From the IMG/VR virus record IMGVR_UViG_3300035187_000080, positions 1 to 22,710 of that record: 22,710 nucleotides of DNA; one strand, 5' to 3'. Both the position numbers and the translations under genes were made by a program. The stretch is from a virus. Shown piece after piece: positions 13,613 through 20,647 of this stretch. The notes below the pieces were generated by a model. That model was not told the DNA's origin and did no database searches. It was given only the letters and a program-made list of their open reading frames with translations. Positions within the stretch are counted from its first letter, which is position 1, and every line of letters starts with the position of its first letter.

Positions 13613-13761
13613 AATGGCTGTTGGTAATCTTCATGTTAGTGCCGCAAACGTCTAGTCAAAAAAAGAAAGATGAATACCGCTGTGTGCGCTGGGCTTGGAC
13701 AGGAGATGTGTATAACCGCAAAGTAGTATGCCTTGAGTGGCAAAAGGTTGAACGGAAATGA
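13609..13761 (+). CDS. Small secreted or membrane protein with YRCVRWAWTGDVYNRKV motif
   Basis: A 50-residue protein starting at the ATG at 13609, which overlaps the preceding TGA. Residues 1-14 (MKWLLVIFMLVPQT) are a signal-peptide or anchor-like stretch. Then come SSQKKKDEYRCVRWAWTGDV and YNRKVVCLEWQKVERK, with two cysteines (about residues 25 and 41) that could form a disulfide. I recognise the CxRWxWTGDVYNRKVxCLEW pattern from many phages of this type, always in or next to the lysis region. The function is unknown. There is no lipobox that would make it an Rz1-type o-spanin. Confidence 0.72.
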   Translation: MKWLLVIFMLVPQTSSQKKKDEYRCVRWAWTGDVYNRKVVCLEWQKVERK

Positions 13762-14252
13762 TTGATCCGATCACGGCGCTAGAAGGATTGCAAACTGCAA
13801 TTAGTGTCGTTAAAAAAGCTAGTAAAGTCGCTAGTGATCTGGCAGGTCTAACTCCGTCAATAGCCAAGCTTTTTGATGCAAAGAGCACCGCTACGAAAGC
13901 CATGCTTCAGGCCAAGCGTACAGGTGGTAAGTCTAACCTTGGTGCGGCGCTACAAATTGAGATGGCTTTGGATGAAGCCAAGCGGTTTGAAGAGCAGTTA
14001 AAGATGCTTTTTATGCAATCTGGGCGTATAGACGTGTGGAATGCAACCAAAGCCCGTCAAGCTGAGATGGACAGGGATGATGCCAAAGAGATGGCGGCCT
14101 TACACGCTGAAGAGAAAAGGCGCAAAGAAGCTGAAGCCGAACAGATGCAGTGGGCGGTTGCCATTGTTATTATTGTGATGTTTATTGGTGCTGTTGGTTG
14201 GGGCATTAATGAAGTCTCTGATCTGTGTGCAAGATCAAGGTGTGGGCGGTGA
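13758..14252 (+). CDS. Helical protein with C-terminal TM, lysis-cassette member
   Basis: A 164-residue protein whose ATG overlaps the preceding stop (ATGA). The N-terminal region (MIDPITALEGLQTAISVVKK) and AALQIEMALDEAKRFEEQLK are helical. The middle (about 96-130) is highly charged and looks like a coiled coil (AEEKRRKEAEAEQM). Residues 131-150 (QWAVAIVIIVMFIGAVGWGI) form a single TM helix, followed by a short Cys/Arg tail. The starts DPITA.. and the helix-charged-TM layout match a phage protein family with no proven role that sits next to holins. It is not a clear i-spanin, because its TM is C-terminal. Confidence 0.72.
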   Translation: MIDPITALEGLQTAISVVKKASKVASDLAGLTPSIAKLFDAKSTATKAMLQAKRTGGKSNLGAALQIEMALDEAKRFEEQLKMLFMQSGRIDVWNATKARQAEMDRDDAKEMAALHAEEKRRKEAEAEQMQWAVAIVIIVMFIGAVGWGINEVSDLCARSRCGR

Positions 14253-14398
14253 ATGAGTACCAAAAGCAATTTGACCTTTTCCTTAAAGTCTTTGTGCGGT
14301 TGTGCATTGCATGGTGGGTGCTTGGGCTGCTCCGCTTCCTGCCAGATGAATTGGCGGGGAAAATTGTCGATAAACTACTTGGAATGATAGGACTGTAA
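14249..14398 (+). CDS. Small single-TM membrane protein (49 residues), GTG start
   Basis: A GTG at 14249 overlaps the preceding stop (GTGA) and opens 49 codons ending in TAA at 14396-14398, which in turn shares a base with the next ATG. The protein begins MNEYQKQFDLFLKVFVRLCI, and continues AWWVLGLLRFLPDELAGK and IVDKLLGMIGL. Residues about 14-31 are a TM or membrane-surface helix, followed by an amphipathic helix. It lies directly before the holin-like gene, so a holin partner or antiholin is plausible, as inference. The overlapping frame at 14253 (44 codons, Cys-rich) is less likely because it breaks the coupling. Confidence 0.65.
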   Translation: MNEYQKQFDLFLKVFVRLCIAWWVLGLLRFLPDELAGKIVDKLLGMIGL

Positions 14399-14901
14399 TG
14401 CTTTCACTATTTTCAACACTTGGCGGTCTGCTCATATCGGGCTTGCCAAAACTACTAGACTTCTTCCAAAACAAGGCTGACCAGCGGCATGAGTTGGCTC
14501 TTGCCCGTGTGCAAGTAGAGTTACAGCTTCAGATGATGGCTCAAGGCTTTGCAGCCCAAGAGCGCATGGAAGAGATACGCACCGACCAGATTGCTATGGA
14601 AACAGACGCGCAGATGACCGTTGCCGCCTATGACCACGACAAGAAAATCATGGAAGAAGCCAGCCGCTGGGTGGTTAACTTTGTGGGTACTGTGCGCCCG
14701 ATGGTCACCTACATTTTTGTGCTGGAACTGTGTGCCATCAATGCTTGGATTGCCTATTACGTCTACAGCAACCCACGGCTTGTCTTGAGCATGGAAGACC
14801 TGATTCGTGTTTCTGACATCATCTTCTCCACAGACGAAATGGCTATGCTTGGAGGCATCATTGGTTTCTGGTTTGGCTCACGTAGCTGGAGCAAGAAATG
14901 A
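14398..14901 (+). CDS. Holin-like protein, GTA holin 3-TM family
   Basis: A 167-residue protein with the start shared with the preceding stop (TAATG). The N-terminal segment (MLSLFSTLGGLLISGLPKLL) is hydrophobic. Residues 26-75 are a charged helix (NKADQRHELALARVQVELQL). RWVVNFVGTVRPMVTYIFVL and the following residues to 123 form a TM helix. The C-terminus LGGIIGFWFGSRSWSKK (151-167) forms the last segment, ending with the typical FGSRxWxK. This matches the holin family of gene-transfer agents and phages with three membrane segments. It would form lesions in the inner membrane to let the endolysin out. Immediate overlap with the endolysin gene supports this. Confidence 0.8.
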   Translation: MLSLFSTLGGLLISGLPKLLDFFQNKADQRHELALARVQVELQLQMMAQGFAAQERMEEIRTDQIAMETDAQMTVAAYDHDKKIMEEASRWVVNFVGTVRPMVTYIFVLELCAINAWIAYYVYSNPRLVLSMEDLIRVSDIIFSTDEMAMLGGIIGFWFGSRSWSKK

Positions 14902-15404
14902 AACTGGGCAAAGCTGGCGCTGATTTGATGCACCAGTGGGAGGGGTACAGGACCAAACCGTACCTCTGCCCGGCCCACATTTGGACAATTGGTTACGGCC
15001 ATGTTTTGTACCAAGAGCAAATCCGTCTACCTGTAGTAAGGGTAGAGGGTAAAGACACCCCAATGATTCGCAAAGAGATGCCACTGAAGCAGGAGGACAA
15101 CCGTGTCTGGACTAAAGAAGAGATCGAGAAACTATTCGAGGATGACGTCGGCCCTACTGAACGCGGTGTTCTTAGACTTGCTCCCGCTTTATCTGGTCGT
15201 CAAGGGGCTTTCGATGCGTGTGTCAGCTTTGCCTTCAACGCCGGAGTGGGGGCTTTTCAGCGTTCTTCTATTCGGATGAAAATCAATCGTGGTGATTGGG
15301 AAGGTGCAGCCGATGCCCTCTTGCTGTACTGCATGGCAGGGGGTAAAATTCTTCTAGGGCTAAAAAAGCGCAGGGACGCTGAAAAAGCACTGTTTCTATC
15401 CTAG
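14898..15404 (+). CDS. Endolysin, GH24 lysozyme
   Basis: A 168-residue muramidase. The ATG overlaps the holin stop (ATGA). The N-terminal motif E15-GYRTKPYL-C24-PAHIW-T30-IGYGH fits the GH24 pattern Glu, eight residues, Asp or Cys, five residues, Thr. Glu15 and Thr30 are intact and the middle position is Cys, an accepted variant. Residues 36-68 (about 33, VLYQEQIRLPVVRVEGK and after) form an extended loop not seen in the shortest family members. The rest follows the family: a helix with FDACVSFAFNAGVGAFQRSS and a C-terminal GLKKRRDAEKALF. There is no signal or SAR anchor, so it should depend on the adjacent holin. Confidence 0.9.
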   Translation: MKLGKAGADLMHQWEGYRTKPYLCPAHIWTIGYGHVLYQEQIRLPVVRVEGKDTPMIRKEMPLKQEDNRVWTKEEIEKLFEDDVGPTERGVLRLAPALSGRQGAFDACVSFAFNAGVGAFQRSSIRMKINRGDWEGAADALLLYCMAGGKILLGLKKRRDAEKALFLS

Positions 15405-15412
15405 GACTGCTC

Positions 15413-17536
15413 ATGCCATTACAAAAATTCCTGTTTAAACCGGGCGTCAACCGGGAAAACACACGCTATACCACCGAAGGCGGCTGGTATGAGGGCGACA
15501 AAATTCGTTTTCGTCAAGGCAATCCTGAAAAGATTGGTGGTTGGACTCCATTTGCTGGTAGTACTTTTGAAGGCGTATGCCGTTCTCTGTGGAACTGGAT
15601 TACGCTTACGGGTGAAAGTTTAGTTGGTGTTGGCACTAACTTATATTTTTATATTCTCAAAGGTAGTGATTACTATGATGTCACTCCAATACGTACAACA
15701 ATTACGTTAACAAATCCGTTTACGGCAACTAATGGTTCAGCCGTCATAGCGGTTTCTGATGTAAACCATGGGTGTGTGGATAGCGATACAGTTATCTATA
15801 GCGGTGGAGGAATTGTTGGTTTAGGTGGCAACATCACCGCCGCAGTGCTAACAGGCGCTTTTCAAATTACGTTTGTTGACGATGACAACTACACCATTAC
15901 AGTATCGGCTACTGCAAATGCCACAGATGCTTCTGGCTCCCCCGGTGGTGGTACGGTCGTAACGCAATACGAAGTAAATACTGGCCCCGCATATCAGGTG
16001 CCGTTGGTTGGTTGGGGTGCTGGCCCTTGGGGTGCAGGTACATGGGGTAATGGGCAAACTACATCTACGGCTTTGCAACTGTGGAGTCAGCAAAACTTTG
16101 GTGAAGATTTAATCTATGGCCCTCGCGGTCAAGGCATCTACTATTGGAGTGCCAACGTAGGTTACTCACCTATTCAAATCACAATCAGTATTGCCGCACC
16201 GGGGCAAATTACTTTACCCGCTGGGTTTTCGTTCCCTGATGGCACAACAATCTCGTTTACATCCACAGGTGCTTTGCCTACTGGCTTAACTGTTGGGCAA
16301 GTGTATTTTGTAGTCAATTCCACGGGTGGCACATTCAATGTGTCTACAACAATTGCTGGCTCTCCAATTACAACTTCTGGTGGCCAGTCTGGCATCCAGC
16401 GTATATCTCAGCGCGGTATTGATTTAGCTGATGCGGGTGACGATGACACGCCTATCTATCAAAACTTTATTCTTGTATCTGATGCCAGCCGTTTTGTGGT
16501 TGTATTTGGTACAAACGATTATGGTAGTAGCGTACTAAACCCAATGTTAATTCGTTGGTCTGATTCAGATGACCCATACACATGGACTCCACAGGCTACA
16601 AATCAAGCAGGTAGTTTGCAACTATCCCACGGCTCTCAAATTGTTACCGCTGTGCAGTCTCGCCAAGAGATTGTGGTGTTTACAGACTCTTCGCTGTATT
16701 CATTTCAGTACGTAGGCCCACCTTTTGTGTGGACAGCACAACTTATTGCAGACAACGTATCTATCATTGGCCCTAACGCCGCTGTCATTGCATCAGGTGC
16801 GGTGTATTGGATGGGTATTGATAAGTTCTACAAATATGATGGCCGTGTACAAACTTTAAATTGCGACTTACGCCGCTATATTTTTAGTGACTTTAATACA
16901 CTTCAAACAGAACAAGTCTACGCCGGTACAAACGAAGGTTTTAACGAAATCTGGTGGTTCTATTGTTCCGCAGACAGTTTGGAAAATGACCGTTATGTAG
17001 TGTACAACTACATAGAAAACGTTTGGTATTACGGTAACTTGGGCCGTACTGCATGGCTTGATTCAGGTCTGTTACCTTTACCTGTTGCGGCTACTTACAA
17101 CTACGAATTGGTTCAACACGAAGACGGTGTTGATGCTTACGATCTTGGCAACATTACGCCTATTGAGGCTTATATTTCTTCGTCAGAATTTGACATTGGT
17201 GATGGTCACAACTTTGGTTATGTGTGGCGTGTAGTGCCTGACTTAACATTTACGGGTTCGTCTAGTACGGCAGGCACATCAGGTTCGGGTGTACCTACCC
17301 CTGCGGTGACTATGACTTTATACCCTCTGCAAAGCTCTGGTTCCGGCACTGGCACTGCGGCTAATGGTACGGTTACAAAAGGTTCTACCTATAATATTAC
17401 TGAAGAGTACACAGGGATTATCTACACACGTGCCCGTGGTCGTCAGATGATATTTAAAATTGCGTCTACCCAACTTGGTACAACATGGCAATTAGGTGCG
17501 CCTAGATTAGATATTAAAGCGGATGGTAGGAGATAA
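15413..17536 (+). CDS. Tail hub / packaged DNA stabilisation protein, P22 gp10-like
   Basis: A 707-residue protein. The N-terminus (PLQKFLFKPGVNRENTRYTT, then EGGWYEGDKIRFRQGNPEKI) is a signature of the phage stabilisation protein family that closes the tail of P22-like phages. Residues 95-185 (TTITLTNPFTATNGSAVIAV, then VNHGC, FQITFVDDDNYTITVS, NATDASGSPGGG) and 255-328 (FPDGTTISFTSTGALPTGLT, VYFVVNSTGG, SPITTSGGQSG) read as modular beta segments. The second looks inserted. The rest has NFILVSDASRFVVVFGTNDY, DPYTWTPQATNQAG, SLYSFQYVGPPFVW, NEIWWFYCS and a C-terminal RARGRQMIFKIAS. Expected to bind the gp4-like connector. Fold is likely a propeller hub. Secure family call. Confidence 0.85.
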   Translation: MPLQKFLFKPGVNRENTRYTTEGGWYEGDKIRFRQGNPEKIGGWTPFAGSTFEGVCRSLWNWITLTGESLVGVGTNLYFYILKGSDYYDVTPIRTTITLTNPFTATNGSAVIAVSDVNHGCVDSDTVIYSGGGIVGLGGNITAAVLTGAFQITFVDDDNYTITVSATANATDASGSPGGGTVVTQYEVNTGPAYQVPLVGWGAGPWGAGTWGNGQTTSTALQLWSQQNFGEDLIYGPRGQGIYYWSANVGYSPIQITISIAAPGQITLPAGFSFPDGTTISFTSTGALPTGLTVGQVYFVVNSTGGTFNVSTTIAGSPITTSGGQSGIQRISQRGIDLADAGDDDTPIYQNFILVSDASRFVVVFGTNDYGSSVLNPMLIRWSDSDDPYTWTPQATNQAGSLQLSHGSQIVTAVQSRQEIVVFTDSSLYSFQYVGPPFVWTAQLIADNVSIIGPNAAVIASGAVYWMGIDKFYKYDGRVQTLNCDLRRYIFSDFNTLQTEQVYAGTNEGFNEIWWFYCSADSLENDRYVVYNYIENVWYYGNLGRTAWLDSGLLPLPVAATYNYELVQHEDGVDAYDLGNITPIEAYISSSEFDIGDGHNFGYVWRVVPDLTFTGSSSTAGTSGSGVPTPAVTMTLYPLQSSGSGTGTAANGTVTKGSTYNITEEYTGIIYTRARGRQMIFKIASTQLGTTWQLGAPRLDIKADGRR

Positions 17537-17539
17537 CCT

Positions 17540-17923
17540 ATGTCCATGCTTCAAAATCGGTCTTCACCAAACATACCGCAAGCACCGGCGCAGTACGATG
17601 TTGCATACATGAATGCTTTGAGTAACGTGATTCGGTTGTTTTTTAATAACATTAACACCGTACAACAACTTAATCTGGCAAGTTTGAATCTTGACTTACG
17701 TACACTGCCAACTGATGCTGACCTACCTAATCTACGTATTGGCGATGTATACCGAGATACCCAAGATGGTGTACAAGCCACAAGTCAAATGCTTCGTATT
17801 AAAGTCCCAGTTGAATTGGCTGGAGTTTCGGCTTCTGGCACGGTTGGGTCAGTCGGGACTACAAAAACAATTGGATTAACGGGTATTTCTGGGGCTGGGG
17901 CTGTTGGCACGGTGACCCCTTAG
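17540..17923 (+). CDS. Tail-region protein ending in the 20-residue GVxAxGxVG repeat
   Basis: A 127-residue protein starting three bases after the hub gene. Its N-terminal part (about 15-50, PAQYDVAYMNALSNVIRLFF and NNINTVQQLNLASLNL) is a conserved helix found in phage proteins next to the gp10-like hub. The middle (PTDADLPNLRIGDVYRDTQD) is acidic. The last 37 residues read VELAGVSASGTVGSVGTTKT and IGLTGISGAGAVGTVTP, that is, two copies of the repeat of 4788-5564 with the same 20-residue spacing. It probably attaches to the hub by its N-terminus and displays the repeat, as inference. A helix-only relative without repeats would be the usual form. Confidence 0.72.
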   Translation: MSMLQNRSSPNIPQAPAQYDVAYMNALSNVIRLFFNNINTVQQLNLASLNLDLRTLPTDADLPNLRIGDVYRDTQDGVQATSQMLRIKVPVELAGVSASGTVGSVGTTKTIGLTGISGAGAVGTVTP

Positions 17924-17931
17924 TACTAAAA

Positions 17932-17937
17932 TATGAT
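17932..17937 (+). promoter_or_regulatory. Weak -10-like element (TATGAT) in the 34-base intergenic gap
   Basis: TATGAT in an A/T-rich gap resembles a -10 box, but no TTGACA-like -35 box sits 16-18 bases upstream (the nearest, TTGGCA at 17904, is 22 away). Downstream, atgata (17933-17938) can pair with tatcat (17954-17959), which includes the start codon of the next gene. Either could mark a promoter or a small regulatory fold at the head of the ejection-protein module. Low confidence. Confidence 0.2.
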
Positions 17938-17957
17938 AAAACGTAGAGGAGCCTATC

Positions 17958-18998
17958 ATGGGTACTGGAGTTGGTGAAGCAATGCTGCTTGGCGCGGCAA
18001 TGGGTGGTGGCTCTGCCGCTTTGACTGGTGGCGACCCTCTTAAAGGTGCTCTCCTTGGGGGCTTGACTGGCGGTGCCGGTGCGGGTATTGGCGGTGCTTT
18101 GGGTGGTAGCGCGGCTGCTGGTACTGAGGCGGCTTTGGCTACTGCGGGTACTGAGGCGGCTACGAATGCGGCAATGGCGCAGGCTTTACCTGCGTCAACT
18201 ATGGTAGCTAATCCAATAACCGCTACAGGGCTTACGCCAATTCCGGCAGGTCAAAGTTTTGCGCAAGCAAGCCAGTTGGCAAACACCACCTCTGGTGTTA
18301 ATGCGGCAATGAATCAGGCGTTTCCATTGTCGGCAAATGCGGGTATCTCTGGCCTACCCGCCGCATCTACCTCTCCGTTTTTACCTACCGCACCTTCAGT
18401 GGTTCCCCCTCCACCCGCTCCAACCTTTGGTGAGGGTATGGCTAAGTTTGCCAGTGACCCAATGGCTTCGTTACAAGCCAACAAGTTTACTGCCGCCGCT
18501 TCTGGTTTAGCTGGTGCTATGGGTGGAAGAGAAGACCCATATTCCCCTGAAGAATATAACGGCCCTCTAAAACGTTTTCGTCTTAGTTCAGACTATCGCG
18601 GCGTTACGCCATACGCAGAAGGCGGCATTACTGATCTAGCCGCAGGTGGTTATGACCGTATGGTTGGCGAAGAGCCTATGTACCCACAGGCTATGGCTCG
18701 TGGTGGTATCTCTAATTTAGGTAGTTACTCTGATTACGCACGTGGTGGCCGCATGCTCAAAGGCCCCGGTGATGGCATGTCTGACAGCATCCCTGCAAGC
18801 ATTGGAGGTAAGCGCCCCGCTCGTTTAGCCACTGAAGAGTTTGTAGTCCCCGCTGATGTGGTCTCTCACCTTGGTAACGGCTCCTCTGATGCAGGCGCTA
18901 AACAACTCTACGCCATGATGGACAAAGTGCGTAAAGCCCGCACAGGTCGTAAGTCTCAGGGGCGTGAGATTAACCCCCGCAAGTACATGCCTGCATAA
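17958..18998 (+). CDS. Candidate ejection protein: glycine-zipper N-terminus, conserved VVPADVVSHLGNG C-terminus
   Basis: A 346-residue protein after GAGGAG. Residues 1-52 (MGTGVGEAMLLGAAMGGGSA, then LKGALLGGLTGGAGAGIGGA) are glycine- and alanine-rich with small-residue repeats, typical of membrane-inserting glycine zippers. Residues 55-190 are Ala/Pro/Thr-rich with low complexity. A short GG-motif set follows (YAEGGITDLAAGG, ARGGISNL, YARGGRML). The last 80 residues contain GPGDGMSDSIPASIGGKRPA, then EFVVPADVVSHLGNGSSDAG and AKQLYAMMDKVRKARTG, a conserved phage domain. The layout and position beside the other right-end genes suggest a protein packaged in the head and delivered with the DNA. 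The family's biochemical role is not known to me. Confidence 0.7.
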   Translation: MGTGVGEAMLLGAAMGGGSAALTGGDPLKGALLGGLTGGAGAGIGGALGGSAAAGTEAALATAGTEAATNAAMAQALPASTMVANPITATGLTPIPAGQSFAQASQLANTTSGVNAAMNQAFPLSANAGISGLPAASTSPFLPTAPSVVPPPPAPTFGEGMAKFASDPMASLQANKFTAAASGLAGAMGGREDPYSPEEYNGPLKRFRLSSDYRGVTPYAEGGITDLAAGGYDRMVGEEPMYPQAMARGGISNLGSYSDYARGGRMLKGPGDGMSDSIPASIGGKRPARLATEEFVVPADVVSHLGNGSSDAGAKQLYAMMDKVRKARTGRKSQGREINPRKYMPA

Positions 18999-19007
18999 GG
19001 AATAACC

Positions 19008-20219
19008 ATGATTATCCCAAATAAATTTAATGGCTTCTATGGTGGTGTACGCCGTTGTTTTGGCGGCGGTGGAGGTGGAGGCGGCGGTGATGGCGGCGGT
19101 GATGGCGGTGGCCCCGGTGGTGATGCTGGTGGCCCTAATGATGTTTATACTCCCCCCACAAATACTGGCAACGTTGTAAACACTGGTAATACTGTAAACA
19201 CTGGCAATACAGCGGTTTCTACAGCTACCACTACCCCTCCATACGCTAATATGGCTGTCAATACTCAACAAGGGTATAACACTCTGGCCGGTATGAAAGG
19301 TATTCCTTGGGAGAAATCTGGCACTGCTTATAACGAGTTGTTAAACCAAGGGTTTACTAGTAACCAGATTAGAGACTCTGCAAGCCAAATGTATGGCAAA
19401 CCGTCTGACTCTAACTGGAGTGGGATGGTGCAGAACGCTGGTATGACTTCACCTACTGGCAGACCCATGGCGGGTTCTGATCAATTTTTTCAGCCCATCT
19501 ACAACACGTCATACCAAAACTACGCTCGACCTGCTACGCAGTTTGATACAAGCACATATGGCACACAGCCCGTGCAATCGCCAGCTTTTAACTCCGGCAT
19601 GTCTCGTAGGAATATCAATAACACAATTGGTAATTACTTTCAACAAAATCCAAACTCAAATATAAGTAATACTTTAGATTTCATGCGAGATAGTGGTATT
19701 AACCGCACGGATATTCAATCATTTGGTGGTTATAACAACTACGGCCCTCAGATGTCTATGCCGCAGACACAACAGCCATTTAACCCTTACACCAATAGTT
19801 CTGGGTTTGGTGGTGGCTTTGGTGGTGGCTTTGGTGGTGGCTTTGGTGGTGGCTTTGGTGGTGGCTTTGGTGGTGGCTACCCCGATGGTATGTTCCGTAC
19901 TCAAACGCAAAGTCCATTTAGCTACCAACAACAAAGCTATCAACCCCCAATGCAGATGCAGACTCCGTTTAGTTACCAACAACAAAGCTATCAGCCTAGC
20001 TACCAACAACAAAGCTATCAACCTTCTTATGGTGGATATAGCGACTATGGCATGCAGACTCCATTTAGCTACCAACAACCCGCGCCACAACCTGTAATAC
20101 CGCGCTCATCTGGCCCAACAACTCCTATCGTAGGTCGGTCTTCAGGTTTCCGTGGCACCCCTAACGTAATGCGCCGTGCTGAAGGCGGCATTGCGTCTTT
20201 GATGGATGATGTCGAATGA
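19008..20219 (+). CDS. Low-complexity Gly/Gln/Tyr-rich protein, candidate ejected protein
   Basis: A 403-residue protein with AAGGAAT before the ATG at 19008. Residues 18-42 are nearly all Gly with some Asp and Pro (R-C-F-then a nine-Gly run). Then comes an Asn/Thr-rich stretch (NTGNVVNTGNTVNTGNTAV), a partly globular region (NTQQGYNTLAGMKGIPWEKS and after), six FGGG units (about 267-290), and several copies of SYQQQSYQP. The C-terminus ends RRAEGGIASLMDDVE, where AEGGIASL is a common phage-protein tail. The Tyr/Gln/Gly content resembles prion-like or phase-separating sequence. The position between candidate ejection proteins suggests a flexible, packaged protein. The function is unknown. Confidence 0.68.
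   Translation: MIIPNKFNGFYGGVRRCFGGGGGGGGGDGGGDGGGPGGDAGGPNDVYTPPTNTGNVVNTGNTVNTGNTAVSTATTTPPYANMAVNTQQGYNTLAGMKGIPWEKSGTAYNELLNQGFTSNQIRDSASQMYGKPSDSNWSGMVQNAGMTSPTGRPMAGSDQFFQPIYNTSYQNYARPATQFDTSTYGTQPVQSPAFNSGMSRRNINNTIGNYFQQNPNSNISNTLDFMRDSGINRTDIQSFGGYNNYGPQMSMPQTQQPFNPYTNSSGFGGGFGGGFGGGFGGGFGGGFGGGYPDGMFRTQTQSPFSYQQQSYQPPMQMQTPFSYQQQSYQPSYQQQSYQPSYGGYSDYGMQTPFSYQQPAPQPVIPRSSGPTTPIVGRSSGFRGTPNVMRRAEGGIASLMDDVE
19806..19877 (+). repeat. Six perfect 12-base tandem repeats (tttggtggtggc, encoding FGGG)
   Basis: The unit tttggtggtggc occurs six times without a single change. It is followed by a variant ending in tac. The 12-base length keeps the frame, so slippage would add or remove FGGG units without breaking the protein. 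Because all copies are identical, the array is recent or actively homogenised, unlike the other repeats in this window. Confidence 0.9.
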
Positions 20220-20647
20220 ACCTAACAATCCGTTCTGTAGATGTAAGCTATATTCACCAAATATGGCCTACGGTAAAACCGTACATTGAAGACGCATTAA
20301 ACAAAGGTCATGATTTTCCTGACTGGGCGTATTGTTACAACATCGACCACGTACAACAATATGTAACTTCTGGGCAGTGGCTTCTGTTAGTTGCTATTGA
20401 CGAAGAGAAACAAATCCATGGTGCTTGCACTGTGTCCTTTATAAACTACCCGCTTCATAGGGTAGCGTTTGTTACTTGCATTGGCGGTAAATTGATTTCT
20501 AACCAAGCTACTTTTGAGCAATTAAAAGAGTTGCTTAAATCGCATGGGGCAACGAAAATACAAGGTAGTGGCCGTGAAGCCATTGTGCGCTTGTGGAAAC
20601 GTTACAACTTTGAACCGCGCAACACCTTAGTCGAGGTACTAATATGA
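20216..20647 (+). CDS. GNAT-like acyltransferase
   Basis: A 143-residue protein whose ATG overlaps the preceding stop (ATGA). It starts MNLTIRSVDVSYIHQIWPTV and follows the order of short phage GNAT proteins: an N-terminal helix pair with YIEDALNKGH, strands (WLLLVAIDEEKQIHGACTVS, RVAFVTCIGGK) and a C-terminal helix-strand (KIQGSGREAIVRLWKRYNFE, then P and a last strand). The classical acetyl-CoA loop (Q/RxxGxG/A) is not clear, so activity is uncertain. It sits between two candidate ejection proteins, a position I recall for such genes. It may modify a host or virion protein after entry, as inference. Confidence 0.6.
   Translation: MNLTIRSVDVSYIHQIWPTVKPYIEDALNKGHDFPDWAYCYNIDHVQQYVTSGQWLLLVAIDEEKQIHGACTVSFINYPLHRVAFVTCIGGKLISNQATFEQLKELLKSHGATKIQGSGREAIVRLWKRYNFEPRNTLVEVLI

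Noticed and set aside
13609-13761. Rz1-like outer-membrane spanin
   Set aside because: It has a signal-like start but no lipobox cysteine and is not proline-rich. The conserved motif belongs to a different unassigned family.
17904-17937. Full sigma-70 promoter from TTGGCA and TATGAT
   Set aside because: Spacing is 22 bases instead of about 17. Kept only as a weak -10-like element.
19719-20090. Open frames in both other directions across the FGGG/YQQQ region
   Set aside because: Low-complexity 12-base and 24-base repeats keep all frames open. Products such as repeated ATTKATTK are artefacts of the repeat.
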